From Methylotenera versatilis 7 (GTDB lineage Bacteria > Pseudomonadota > Gammaproteobacteria > Burkholderiales > Methylophilaceae): a DNA stretch of 64,000 nucleotides. The notes under the pieces are model-generated. The model was not told the origin of the DNA and did no database searches. It was given only the letters and a program-made list of their open reading frames with translations. This document shows positions 36,884 to 45,636 of the stretch, piece by piece. The stretch lies in NCBI RefSeq assembly GCF_000799165.1, contig NZ_JUGF01000002.1, positions 62,001 to 126,000 on the forward strand. The letters are read 5' to 3'. Position 1 is the stretch's first letter. The number at the start of each line of letters is the position of its first letter. The translations under genes and the position numbers were made by a program.

Positions 36884-37813
36884 ATGACGCATTTTCCAAG
36901 ATTAACAGAAGAGTTATTTACGATTCGCGACTGGCTACGCTTTACGGTGAGCCAGTTTGAAGAGGCTGAGGTTTTCTTTGGCCATGGCACTGATAACAGC
37001 TATGACGAAGCGGTTTGGCTGGTGATGAGCGCGCTACATTTACCACACGATACACTGAATAACTTTTTGGATGCCGTCATTACCGAACAAGAACGCAAAC
37101 ACTTGGCGCATTTAATCGAGCAACGCATCACTAAACGCACACCAACAGCATACTTAGTGCGTGAGGCGTGGCTGCGTGGCTTTAAGTTTTATGTCGATGA
37201 GCGGGTTATTGTGCCGCGTAGTTTTATTGCTGAATTGTTAGATTTTAACGAAGAAGGCGAGCATGGCTTGCAGCCGTGGATTGAGCATCCTGAACTCATT
37301 AACTCTGCCGCGGACATTTGTACTGGCAGTGGCTGCTTAGGTATTCTGCTGGCCAACGCTTTTCCCGATGCAGCAATCGATGTCGTAGATATTTCAGCTG
37401 ACGCAATTGCCGTCGCCAATATTAATATCAACAATTACGGCTTAACTGAACAGATTACTGCGATTCAATCGGATATGTTTACAGCATTACAAGGTAAAAC
37501 TTACGATCTGATTATCAGCAATCCGCCTTATGTGGATGGGCCTAGCATGGCGGCTTTGCCACTTGAATACCAGAATGAACCGCAATTAGCTTTGGGCAGC
37601 GGTGCAGATGGCTTGGATCATACGCATACTATTTTGCGTGAAGCGGCTAACTATTTAAATGATGATGGGTTATTAATTGTAGAGATTGGACACAATCGCG
37701 ATGCATTGCTTGACGCCTATCCAGATATGGATTTTACATGGCTAACAGTGGAATCAGGCAATCAATATGTATTTTTACTGACAAAAGAACAACTACTTCA
37801 AATAGCTAGCTAA
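36884..37813 (+). CDS. prmB: 50S ribosomal protein L3 N5-glutamine methyltransferase
   Basis: This 309-residue SAM-dependent methyltransferase of the HemK family modifies a glutamine of ribosomal protein L3. The N-terminal helical region includes TIRDWLRFTVSQFEEA. The SAM loop is DICTGSGCLGILLA, and the catalytic NPPY motif is in LIISNPPYVDG. The N-terminal FFGHGTDNSYDEAVWLV segment and RTPTAYLVREAWLRGFKFYV are PrmB-specific compared with PrmC. It follows dapE by 34 bases and is convergent with rluB. Confidence 0.93.
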   Translation: MTHFPRLTEELFTIRDWLRFTVSQFEEAEVFFGHGTDNSYDEAVWLVMSALHLPHDTLNNFLDAVITEQERKHLAHLIEQRITKRTPTAYLVREAWLRGFKFYVDERVIVPRSFIAELLDFNEEGEHGLQPWIEHPELINSAADICTGSGCLGILLANAFPDAAIDVVDISADAIAVANININNYGLTEQITAIQSDMFTALQGKTYDLIISNPPYVDGPSMAALPLEYQNEPQLALGSGADGLDHTHTILREAANYLNDDGLLIVEIGHNRDALLDAYPDMDFTWLTVESGNQYVFLLTKEQLLQIAS

Positions 37814-37837
37814 ATTCAAACTAATAGTTAGGTAAAG

Positions 37838-38929
37838 TTATCGCTTTTTAGGCTTTGCAGCAGGTAAATCGCTGGCTTGGCGAACACGTCTATTAGCAGT
37901 ATTCCTAGCTGCTGGTTTTTTAGTGTCTGTATTTTTAGCAACCCGTCCGTGCTGTACTGACTTACCGTCCTCACCCACTTCTCGCACAGGCCTATCTAAC
38001 GCACTCATGCGTTGTTTACGCACTTTCGGCACGAACACAGATGTGGCCTTGTCTTTCTCGCGTTGAGTCAATTGTCTTAAGGGTGCTCTTGGCACTTCTA
38101 AGCCAGCCCACTCCAACAACTCCACTACGGTTTTTTGCTCAAGCTTTAGCATCGTGCCGCGCTTAACTCTAGGCGGCAAATTCACAGGTCCGAAACGCAC
38201 GCGCATTAAGCGGCTAACAGGCAATTGAAATGCTTCAAACAAACGACGTACTTCACGATTCCTGCCTTCACGAATAATCACCTGATACCAATGATTCGCA
38301 CCTTCACCACCTTGCGCACTGATACTATCAAAGTTCGCAGGGCCATCTTCAAGCTCAATTCCTTGCGTCAGCATGGTCATTTGCTCGTCTGTCAGTTCAC
38401 CAAAAATTCGCACGGCGTACTCACGTTCCACCTCATAGCGCGGATGCATAAAACGGTTTGCCAACTCGCCAGAATTAGTAAATATCAATAGGCCGCTGGT
38501 ATTCATATCCAGTCGCCCAATCGCTATCCATTTACCTTGTTTGATTTTCGGCAGCTTATCAAAAACAGTCGCACGCCCTTCCGGATCGTCCTGACTGACG
38601 ATTTCACCTTCTGGCTTATGGTAAATCAGCACTTGCGGCAGTTCAGCCTCAAACGACAAGCGTACAGGTCGACTATCAATTCGCACTACATCATATTGAG
38701 TGACGCCGGCACCCACTTTGGCCGTTTCACCGTTAATGGTCACACGTCCGCTGGCAATCAACTCTTCCATATCGCGGCGTGAACCCAAACCTTGGGTAGC
38801 CAATAGTTTATGTAAGCGTTGTGTAGGCTCCGGTGTTGCATTTAGGTCATTTTCTAATTTAGTAAAATTAGTTTTAGGACGACGGATTTGTGCTTGTGGA
38901 TCGCGTTGTTGCTTGAAAGGACGTGCCAT
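37838..38929 (-). CDS. rluB: 23S rRNA pseudouridine-2605 synthase
   Basis: This 363-residue RsuA-family protein has an S4 RNA-binding domain at about residues 38-85 (LHKLLATQGLGSRRDMEELI), then the catalytic domain with the active-site Asp in AIGRLDMNTSGLLIFTN and the VIIREGRNREVRRLFEA motif. A basic tail of about 90 residues rich in Lys, Arg and Ala follows, as in betaproteobacterial RluB. It makes pseudouridine at 2605 of 23S rRNA. Downstream of scpB-scpA on the same strand, a frequent arrangement. Confidence 0.93.
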   Translation of the reverse strand: MARPFKQQRDPQAQIRRPKTNFTKLENDLNATPEPTQRLHKLLATQGLGSRRDMEELIASGRVTINGETAKVGAGVTQYDVVRIDSRPVRLSFEAELPQVLIYHKPEGEIVSQDDPEGRATVFDKLPKIKQGKWIAIGRLDMNTSGLLIFTNSGELANRFMHPRYEVEREYAVRIFGELTDEQMTMLTQGIELEDGPANFDSISAQGGEGANHWYQVIIREGRNREVRRLFEAFQLPVSRLMRVRFGPVNLPPRVKRGTMLKLEQKTVVELLEWAGLEVPRAPLRQLTQREKDKATSVFVPKVRKQRMSALDRPVREVGEDGKSVQHGRVAKNTDTKKPAARNTANRRVRQASDLPAAKPKKR

Positions 38930-39033
38930 GATGAGCTTACTTTTATTTGCTAAGCCATGATTTTACAGTAGTTATTGCTAAATCCAGCATAAATTAATAC
39001 GTTAAGAACACTTGTGAACTTATTTTCTAACAG

Positions 39034-39597
39034 CTAGCCTTCTAATGGCATTTCAGTTTGTGCAAAATCCTCGAATGGCGGCAATTCGCTCAAAGAGCGT
39101 AAATTCAAGTCATCTAAAAAGTGCTTGGTAGTTGCATATAACGAAGGCCTGCCAGGCACTTCACGCTGCCCTACTATATCGATCCAATCACGTTCCTGTA
39201 GTTGTCGCATCACATTCGGGTTAACCGCTACACCGCGAATTTGCTCAATGTCACCACGCGTGACAGGCTGTTTATAGGCAATAATGGCTAGTGTTTCCAT
39301 GACAGCACGTGAATATTTTGGTTGTTTTTCAGGGTTAAGTCGCGCGATAAATTCGCTATATTGTGGCTTGGCTTGAAAGCGATAGCCCGTAGCTACTTGT
39401 ACTAATTCTAGCGTTTTGGCTGTATTATCTTGTGCCCAGTCTTGCTTTAGCTCATCCAGCAGCATACGCAAAGTAGTGCGTTCCATACGGCCCGCAAACA
39501 GTTTCAGCAAGTCATCAAGACTTAAAGGCTGACCAGCGGTTAACAGCGCAGCTTCCAGCACTTGCTTCATTTCGATGATGTTTTCAGGTTCTTTCAT
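39034..39597 (-). CDS. scpB: Segregation and condensation protein B
   Basis: This protein has 187 residues from ATG 39597; an ATG at 39627 overlapping scpA by 17 bases is also possible. It has two winged-helix domains: MKQVLEAALLTAGQPLSLDDLL, RFQAKPQYSEFIARL, then SRAVMETLAIIAYKQPVTRGDIEQIRGV and GRPSLYATT, all diagnostic of ScpB. It forms the kleisin-associated part of SMC-ScpAB condensin, acting in chromosome organisation. Translation is probably coupled to scpA. Confidence 0.93.
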   Translation of the reverse strand: MKEPENIIEMKQVLEAALLTAGQPLSLDDLLKLFAGRMERTTLRMLLDELKQDWAQDNTAKTLELVQVATGYRFQAKPQYSEFIARLNPEKQPKYSRAVMETLAIIAYKQPVTRGDIEQIRGVAVNPNVMRQLQERDWIDIVGQREVPGRPSLYATTKHFLDDLNLRSLSELPPFEDFAQTEMPLEG

Positions 39598-39610
39598 ATG
39601 GATGCCAAAA

Positions 39611-40399
39611 CTATTCCATTGAACCATTTGCTTGTAAATAAATGGGGGAAAATGCTTGCTGCTGTGTGATGCGAATCAAACCTTCTTTTGCCAACTCTAA
39701 AATCGCCAAAAAATGCACAACCAATTTGGCTAACCCCTCAGTCACCACATCAAATAAAGCTGAAAACTCCACCATGCCATCAGCCTTCAAACGCCGTAGA
39801 ATCTGGCTCATATGCTCACGTACTGACAATTCCGCTTTACCGATTTTATGATGCGTGGTCAGTTTGGCACGCTTGAGTACATTGCGCCATGCTTCTATCA
39901 GCTCATCTAAACTCACTTCCGGCTGTTTAATATCGGCGACATGCTGATAATAAGCCGATGCAACGCTAATATCCACGCCCACTTGCGGTATCGCATCCAA
40001 ACGCTGAGCCGCTAATTTAATCGCTTCATACTCCATTAATCGCCGGACTAGCTCGGCACGCGGGTCGTCTTCCTCAACAATCTCTGCAGGTTTTGGCAAT
40101 AACATACGCGATTTAATCTCGATTAACATCGCGGACATCAGCAAATAATCCGCCGCCAACTCCAGCTTAATTGCCTTCATTTTTTCCACATACACCATGT
40201 ATTGCGCGGTCAATTGCGCCATGGGAATATCCAGAATATCCAGATTATGCTTGCGGATAAGGTAAAGCAATAGATCCAGCGGACCTTCAAAGGCCTCCAA
40301 ATAAACTTCCAGCGCATCAGGCGGGATATATAAATCCTGCGGTAACTCAGCTAAGGTTTCACCGTGAACACGTATGCTTAAAGTGAGTTGCGTTTGCAT
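39611..40399 (-). CDS. scpA: Segregation and condensation protein A (kleisin)
   Basis: This 262-residue kleisin of the SMC condensin complex has the N-terminal motif FEGPLDLLLYLIRKHNLDILDI and ELAADYLLMSAMLIEIKSRMLLP, which binds the SMC neck. The C-terminal winged helix (VHFLAILELAKEGLIRITQ) binds the SMC head. A 30-residue N-terminal extension before YLEAFEGPLD is longer than in Bacillus but normal for betaproteobacteria. It overlaps scpB and follows the SMR transporter by 5 bases. Confidence 0.93.
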   Translation of the reverse strand: MQTQLTLSIRVHGETLAELPQDLYIPPDALEVYLEAFEGPLDLLLYLIRKHNLDILDIPMAQLTAQYMVYVEKMKAIKLELAADYLLMSAMLIEIKSRMLLPKPAEIVEEDDPRAELVRRLMEYEAIKLAAQRLDAIPQVGVDISVASAYYQHVADIKQPEVSLDELIEAWRNVLKRAKLTTHHKIGKAELSVREHMSQILRRLKADGMVEFSALFDVVTEGLAKLVVHFLAILELAKEGLIRITQQQAFSPIYLQANGSME

Positions 40400-40404
40400 T
40401 GGCT

Positions 40405-40746
40405 TTAATGCCCGACAGATTTTGAGAACAGATTGATCACAATAACACCTGAAATAATCATACTCATACCAATCATAGACGGCAAATCCAGTGTCTGTTT
40501 ATACACCAGCCAACCGATAACAGAAACCAGTACGATGCCCATGCCAGACCAGATTGCATACATAATGCCGACCGGTAACACACGCATACTGATTGCCATA
40601 AAATAAAATGCCGTACCGTAACCGACAATCACAATCAACGATGGCACTAGTCGCGTGAATTCATTTGAAGCTTTCAAAGCGGTGGTGGCAATAACTTCAC
40701 CGCATATTGCAATTGCTAAAGCTATCCAATGATTCACAATAAACAT
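40405..40746 (-). CDS. Small multidrug resistance (SMR) transporter
   Basis: This 113-residue four-helix transporter closely resembles EmrE. The essential Glu is at 17 in AICGEVIATTALK, and the second half has GIMYAIWSGMGIVLVSVIGWL and SMIGMSMIISGVIVINLFS, both typical. Proton-coupled export of cationic compounds is expected. The EmrE versus Gdx (guanidinium) distinction cannot be settled here, though the overall sequence looks closer to EmrE. It lies between trpS and scpA, all on the minus strand. Confidence 0.9.
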   Translation of the reverse strand: MFIVNHWIALAIAICGEVIATTALKASNEFTRLVPSLIVIVGYGTAFYFMAISMRVLPVGIMYAIWSGMGIVLVSVIGWLVYKQTLDLPSMIGMSMIISGVIVINLFSKSVGH

Positions 40747-40793
40747 CTTTCAAAAATTTTGTTACGAAAAACCTGGTCAATATTGACGTAGTA

Positions 40794-41996
40794 TTAGCCG
40801 TAATTCAAACCCATCGCATCACGCACATCGCGCATGGTTTCTCTTGCCAGTTTACGTGCTTTTTCACAACCTTCAGCCACAATACTTTTAACTAAAGTCG
40901 GGTCTTCAGCATAAAGGGCTGCACGTTCTTGAATCGGTTGCAGTTCTTTCAGCACGCCTTCTATCACTGGACCTTTACATTCTATGCAACCGATAGCCGC
41001 GGTTTTGCAGCCATTCTGTACCCAATCTTGAGTGGATTTATCTGAGTAGATTTCATGTAATTGCCATACAGGACATTTGGCTGGATCACCTGGATCGGTG
41101 CGGCGAATACGCGCTGGGTCTGTCGGCATGGTTTTGATTTTTTTGGCAATTGTATCTTTATCTTCGCGCAATGAAATCGTATTGTTATACGATTTAGACA
41201 TTTTCTGGCCATCCAAACCCGGCATTTTGGATGCTGGCGTGAGCTTGTAATCAGGCTCTACCAGAATCATTTTACCGCCACCCTCTAAATAGCCAAGCAA
41301 GCGCTCTTTGTCGCCCATGCTCATGCCTTGCTGCTCTTCAATCAATGCCCGCGCAGCCTCCAAGGCCTCTTCATCGCCAGCTTGTTGGTACGCATTACGC
41401 ATTTCTTCATACAGCGCGCCTTTTTTGCTGCCTAATTTTTTGATGGCCGCTTTGGCTTTTTCTTCAAAACCAGCTTCTTTGCCATAAATATGGTTAAAGC
41501 GGCGGGCGATTTCGCGGGTGAACTCAATGTGCGGAATCTGGTCTTCGCCCACTGGAACCTGAGTCGCTTTGTAAATAAGGATATCTGCGCTTTGCAATAA
41601 TGGATAACCCAGAAAACCATAAGTCGACAAGTCTTTGCTGGATAATTTTTCTTGCTGGTCTTTATAAGTTGGCACGCGTTCTAACCAACTTAACGGTGTA
41701 ATCATGCTCAAAAGCGTGTGCAATTCGGCATGTTCTGGCACGCGCGATTGAATGAAAATAGTCGCACTTGCTGGATCAACGCCTGCTGCCAGCCAGTCAA
41801 TCACCATTTCCCAAACTGATTCTTCAATGATTTCCGGGGTATCGTAATGAGTCGTTAATGCGTGCCAATCGGCCACAAAAAATAGGCATTCATGCTCATG
41901 TTGCAGCTTAATCCAGTTTTTAAGCACACCATTGTAATGCCCTAAATGTAAGTTGCCTGTAGGGCGCATGCCCGATAAAACGCGTTCTAACGCCAT
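40794..41996 (-). CDS. trpS: Tryptophan-tRNA ligase
   Basis: This 400-residue class I aminoacyl-tRNA synthetase has a HIGH-like motif in TGNLHLGHYNG at the N-terminus and KMSKS in LDGQKMSKSYNNTI. It charges tRNA-Trp. The protein is about 65 residues longer than E. coli TrpS, mainly because of an insertion around residues 170-240 (IKKLGSKKGALYEEMRNAYQQAG), a feature seen in betaproteobacterial TrpS. The first gene downstream on the strand is the SMR transporter. A 32-base gap separates it from the M50 protein gene. Confidence 0.95.
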   Translation of the reverse strand: MALERVLSGMRPTGNLHLGHYNGVLKNWIKLQHEHECLFFVADWHALTTHYDTPEIIEESVWEMVIDWLAAGVDPASATIFIQSRVPEHAELHTLLSMITPLSWLERVPTYKDQQEKLSSKDLSTYGFLGYPLLQSADILIYKATQVPVGEDQIPHIEFTREIARRFNHIYGKEAGFEEKAKAAIKKLGSKKGALYEEMRNAYQQAGDEEALEAARALIEEQQGMSMGDKERLLGYLEGGGKMILVEPDYKLTPASKMPGLDGQKMSKSYNNTISLREDKDTIAKKIKTMPTDPARIRRTDPGDPAKCPVWQLHEIYSDKSTQDWVQNGCKTAAIGCIECKGPVIEGVLKELQPIQERAALYAEDPTLVKSIVAEGCEKARKLARETMRDVRDAMGLNYG

Positions 41997-42028
41997 ATTT
42001 AACCTTGTTAATTACCTATAAATTAAAT

Positions 42029-42697
42029 CTAAAAAAATATCGTTGAAATAAGCTGCAATGTGATCATCACAAACGGCCACATAATTTTATCAAGAATGTG
42101 CGTTACCAATAAAACAATTAGAATAATAAAACCGTAGCGCTCTATTTGCGCATATTTCACCGCTAAATGATTCGGTAATAAACTCACCGCGATACGGCCG
42201 CCATCTAAAGGCGGTATGGGCAGCAAGTTAAGCACCATTAAAATGGTGTTGACTAATATGCCTGCCGCGCCCATTAAAGCAAATGGCAAAGCTGCGTATT
42301 CAGGTAAAAAATGTGCGAATTGAATCGCTATCGCCCATAAAAACGCCATCGCTAAATTAGCGCCCGGACCAGCAGCGGCTACCCACAACATATCGCGTTT
42401 GGGATTGCGTAATTTCATAAAGTTAACAGGCACGGGTTTTGCCCAGCCAAAAAAAATGCCGCCGACCAACATGGTAATACTCGGCACAATAACTGTCCCT
42501 ACCAAATCAATATGCCGCACGGGATTTAGGGTAATGCGGCCTAAATGGTGCGCCGTCATATCGCCATAATACCGCGCAACATAACCATGTGCGGCTTCAT
42601 GCACGGTGATAGCCAAAATCATGGGAATGGCAGTAACCGCAATACGCTGTATGGTAGTAAGTGCTTGCAATTCGTTTAAAAGATTAAAAAAATCCAT
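42029..42697 (-). CDS. Site-2-protease-family (M50) membrane metalloprotease
   Basis: This 222-residue membrane protein has five to six membrane segments. The zinc site is HEAAHGYVARYYGD (residues about 33-46), and the second motif is NLLPIPPLDGGRIA, which gives the third ligand Asp. This is the compact S2P-like family often found next to trpS and Sua5/YciO genes in proteobacteria. No PDZ domain is present. The substrate is not known, and it is less likely to be the sigma-E protease RseP, which has PDZ domains. Confidence 0.9.
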   Translation of the reverse strand: MDFFNLLNELQALTTIQRIAVTAIPMILAITVHEAAHGYVARYYGDMTAHHLGRITLNPVRHIDLVGTVIVPSITMLVGGIFFGWAKPVPVNFMKLRNPKRDMLWVAAAGPGANLAMAFLWAIAIQFAHFLPEYAALPFALMGAAGILVNTILMVLNLLPIPPLDGGRIAVSLLPNHLAVKYAQIERYGFIILIVLLVTHILDKIMWPFVMITLQLISTIFF

Positions 42698-42738
42698 ATT
42701 ACTTTCTGAACAATATCGTGTTGCTAAATATTAAAAAC

Positions 42739-43362
42739 TTACAATCCAAACGGCGCCGCATCTGCCACGCCTTGGCGAATCAGCGCGGGTTCAGCCGCTG
42801 TTAAATCGATAACCGTAGTCAAACCTGCAAAACTAACAGCAGAATCAATCACTAAATCCACTTGGCTTTCCAAACGGTCACGAATCTCCCATGCCTCATT
42901 CAGCGGTCCATCATCATTTGGCAGTTGCAATGTCATGCTTAGCATGGGTTGCGCTAGTTCATCTAACAAAGCCTGCACAACTAAATGATTGGGTACGCGG
43001 ATACCCACGGCGCTGCGTTTCGCATGCTGCAAACGGCGAGGTACTTCTCTAGTAGCTTTCAGTACAAAGGTATAGGCCGCAGGGGTATTGGCTTTTAGCA
43101 GCCTAAATTGACTGTTATCCACTTGCGCATACACACTTAATTCGCTTAGATTACGGCAAATCAAGGTAAACAAATGGTCATCACCCAAACTGCGAATTTG
43201 GCGAATTCTATCCTGCGCGTCTTTGAAACCCATCATGCAGCCCAACGCGTAGCTGGAATCTGTCGGATAAGCAATCACGCCGCCATCGCGCAAGATTTCA
43301 ACAGCCTGCTTAATCAGGCGTGGCTGTGGATTATTAGCATTAATGACAAAGAATTGCGCCAT
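42739..43362 (-). CDS. YciO/Sua5-family protein (threonylcarbamoyl-AMP synthase type)
   Basis: This 207-residue protein is of the Sua5/YciO/YrdC family. The nucleotide-binding core reads GGVIAYPTDSSYALGC, with FTLICRNLSELSVYAQVD and YTFVLKATREVPRRL. The KRSAVGIRVPNH segment is conserved. The spelling SSYALG in place of TVYGLG and the gene neighbourhood (PHP phosphoesterase, M50 protein, trpS) match the YciO branch, whose members are weak or uncertain in t6A tRNA modification. So a role other than the essential TsaC step is possible. Confidence 0.9.
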   Translation of the reverse strand: MAQFFVINANNPQPRLIKQAVEILRDGGVIAYPTDSSYALGCMMGFKDAQDRIRQIRSLGDDHLFTLICRNLSELSVYAQVDNSQFRLLKANTPAAYTFVLKATREVPRRLQHAKRSAVGIRVPNHLVVQALLDELAQPMLSMTLQLPNDDGPLNEAWEIRDRLESQVDLVIDSAVSFAGLTTVIDLTAAEPALIRQGVADAAPFGL

Positions 43363-43425
43363 AATTTAGTGAGTTAAGCGGGATATATTAGGAGTTAAAA
43401 AAGAAATCTGAAGCAGTTAACTTAA

Positions 43426-44283
43426 TTACTTTACATTTAAATATTGCGCTTCTGACCAATCTGCCCAAACAGGGTCGCAGCCTACTGGCAAATCGGGCAT
43501 ACAACCCATCGCCATATAAGATAAACCAGGGCCGTGATAATCTGAACCTAATGAAGCTTTTAAACTAAAGCGATGCGCGATTTTGGCAAATTGCTGATAT
43601 TGCGGTGGATTATGGCTGCCAGTCACCACCTCAATCGCTGCGCCGCCATAGCTTCTAAATTCGTGCATCAGCAGCAGCATATTAATTGTACCCAGATCAT
43701 AACGTCCCGGATGCGCAATCACCGCTTGTCCGCCCGCATTGGTAATTAAGCTGACAGCAGACTCAAGACTCATCCATTGATGTTCAACAAAACCGGGCTT
43801 GCCTTTGACCAGGAATTTTTTAAACACCGTCTTAACGTCTTTGGCATGTCCATTTTTAACCAAAAACTGTGCAAAATGGCTACGCGTCATAATGCTTTGT
43901 TTGGAAATCTCTTTTGCACCTTCATAAGCACCGGCAATGCCTGCCTTTGCCAAACCTTCCGCCATTTGTTTGGCGCGTTCATCGCGCCCAATGCGCACGT
44001 TTGCCAAAGCACTTTTCAAAGCGTCATTTTCTGCATCGAACTTTAAACCCACGATATGCAAAGTGCGTCTTTTCCAGGTAACCGAAATTTCAACACCATT
44101 CACAAAATGAATTCCGTGCTGATTGGCCGCATCGCGTGCAATAGCCAAACCAGTAATATCATCGTGATCAGTCAGCGCCAACACTTTAATGCCACTTTTA
44201 GCAGCGTGCGCCACCAAATCCTGTGGCGCCAACAATCCATCTGAAATGGTGGAGTGGCAATGTAAGTCTATCTGTGCAGCCAT
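43426..44283 (-). CDS. PHP-domain phosphoesterase (YciV/RnmAM-like)
   Basis: This 285-residue PHP-domain enzyme has metal ligands in IDLHCHSTISDG, LALTDHDDITG, FVNGVEISV, AVIAHPGRYDL and SLGSDYHGPG. The E. coli relative YciV (RnmAM) removes phosphate from 3',5'-nucleoside bisphosphates and trims 5' ends of rRNAs. The same activity is likely here. It is followed by the YciO-type gene on the same strand; together with yciB and yciI on the opposite strand, this resembles the E. coli yci region. Confidence 0.9.
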   Translation of the reverse strand: MAAQIDLHCHSTISDGLLAPQDLVAHAAKSGIKVLALTDHDDITGLAIARDAANQHGIHFVNGVEISVTWKRRTLHIVGLKFDAENDALKSALANVRIGRDERAKQMAEGLAKAGIAGAYEGAKEISKQSIMTRSHFAQFLVKNGHAKDVKTVFKKFLVKGKPGFVEHQWMSLESAVSLITNAGGQAVIAHPGRYDLGTINMLLLMHEFRSYGGAAIEVVTGSHNPPQYQQFAKIAHRFSLKASLGSDYHGPGLSYMAMGCMPDLPVGCDPVWADWSEAQYLNVK

Positions 44284-44416
44284 ATAATGATATTCAGCGA
44301 TCTAATGTTTTGCAAACAAGTCTAAATCATAGCAAAATACAACCTTTACAGATAGTTAAGCTTTAATTTAAGCGACTCTATCCGAGCGAAACAACCCAAA
44401 ACATCCGAAAGAACGC

Positions 44417-44968
44417 ATGAAATTTTTATTTGATTTATTCCCAGTGATCTTATTTTTTATCGGCTTTAAGCTATACGATATTTTTGTCGCTACGGCTATC
44501 GCGATTGGCGCCACCATTGCGCTGATTATTTACGCCAAGATTCGCCACGGAGTCGTGGAAAAAATGTTACTGGTCAATGGCGCAATCATCAGCGTGCTGG
44601 GTGGTGTTACATTATTGCTGCACGATAAAACTTATATCATGTGGAAACCAACCGTACTGTATTGGCTGTTGGCGGCTGTTTTGTTGATTGCCAATGTGTT
44701 TTTTAAGAAAAACTTTATTCAGCAGATGATGGGTAAAGTGCTGAATGCGCCTAAAGCCATCTGGGATAAACTCAATATGGCCTGGGTATTATTTTTAGTG
44801 ATATTGGGCTTTGTGAATCTTTACGTCGCATTTAATTTTTCTGAAAGCGCATGGGTTAACTTTAAATTATTTGGTGTAACCAGCATCATGTTTATTTTTA
44901 TCATCGCGCAAACATTGCTACTGAAACAATACTTAATTGAACCCGTTGAAAATAAAGAAGAGAAGTAA
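44417..44968 (+). CDS. yciB: YciB/IspA-type septation protein
   Basis: This 183-residue inner-membrane protein has five to six membrane segments, starting MKFLFDLFPVILFFIGFKLYDIF, the family opening. WKPTVLYWLLAAVLLIANVFF and AWVLFLVILGFVNLYVAFNFSESAWVNFKLFG are the other hallmark segments. It is linked to septum formation and envelope upkeep. It is immediately followed, with no spacer, by yciI. The start is the first ATG and matches the family. Confidence 0.93.
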   Translation: MKFLFDLFPVILFFIGFKLYDIFVATAIAIGATIALIIYAKIRHGVVEKMLLVNGAIISVLGGVTLLLHDKTYIMWKPTVLYWLLAAVLLIANVFFKKNFIQQMMGKVLNAPKAIWDKLNMAWVLFLVILGFVNLYVAFNFSESAWVNFKLFGVTSIMFIFIIAQTLLLKQYLIEPVENKEEK

Positions 44969-45268
44969 ATGCTGTACGCGATTATTGCTGAAGACACACC
45001 CGATAGTTTGGAAAAACGCATGGCAAATCGCCCAGCGCATCTAGCCAGATTAACCGAATTACAGAACCAAGGCAGATTATTGCTAGCCGGCCCAATGCCT
45101 GCAATCGACAGTATAGATCCTGGCCCAGCCGGATTTACTGGTAGTTTGATCGTGGCAGAGTTTAGTGATTTAGATGCAGCAAAAGCTTGGGCAAATGCTG
45201 ATCCATTTGTCGGCGCAGGTGTGTATGCCGACGTTGCTGTGAAACCTTTTAGAAAAACGCTGCCCTAA
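44969..45268 (+). CDS. yciI: YciI-family protein
   Basis: This 99-residue ferredoxin-like protein of the YCII family begins directly after the yciB stop. Conserved His ([12 protein letters not shown]) and Asp ([20 protein letters not shown]) of the putative active site are present. The start [17 protein letters not shown] is typical. The reaction is undefined for this family; a dehydrochlorinase-like activity is known only for distant members. It is followed 26 bases later by bolA. Confidence 0.92.
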   Translation: MLYAIIAEDTPDSLEKRMANRPAHLARLTELQNQGRLLLAGPMPAIDSIDPGPAGFTGSLIVAEFSDLDAAKAWANADPFVGAGVYADVAVKPFRKTLP

Positions 45269-45294
45269 GCTTAAATAGAATCGAACCCATTCAT

Positions 45295-45558
45295 ATGAAC
45301 TTAACCGAAACCATTCAAACCAGACTTGCCCAACTTAACCCAATTAGCATAGAGTTAAAAGATGATAGCGCCCTGCATGCAGGACATGCTGGCAATACGG
45401 GTGGCGGTCATTTCAGCCTAAAAATAGTAAGCTCGCAATTTTCACAAAAATCGCAGATAATGCGACATCGTTTAATTTATCAAGCACTTACAGATTTAAT
45501 GCCAGGAAAAATTCACGCCATAAGCATACTTGCAATTTCTCCTGACGACCCCAATTAA
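45295..45558 (+). CDS. BolA-family protein
   Basis: This 87-residue BolA-like protein starts MNLTETIQTRLAQLNPISIELKDDSALHAGHAG, with the family HxGH motif and the SGLSLVQRHRLVY-like helix here reading SQIMRHRLIYQALTDLM. BolA proteins work with monothiol glutaredoxins in Fe-S trafficking and iron regulation. The protein is of the short BolA/IbaG type. It sits between yciI and a parvulin gene, a common proteobacterial arrangement. Confidence 0.92.
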   Translation: MNLTETIQTRLAQLNPISIELKDDSALHAGHAGNTGGGHFSLKIVSSQFSQKSQIMRHRLIYQALTDLMPGKIHAISILAISPDDPN

Positions 45559-45636
45559 TTTTTTGACACTCTTGAAAACAACACCAAATTACTCTTTAAA
45601 ACAAAATACTTCATTTATTAAAATAAAAGGATTTTT

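Noticed and set aside
42029-42697. RseP, the sigma-E regulatory protease
   Set aside because: The protein is only 222 residues and has no PDZ domain between the zinc motif and the C-terminal motif.
42739-43362. Essential t6A synthase TsaC
   Set aside because: The active-site spelling and the neighbours fit the YciO branch. The assignment to TsaC cannot be excluded but is less likely.
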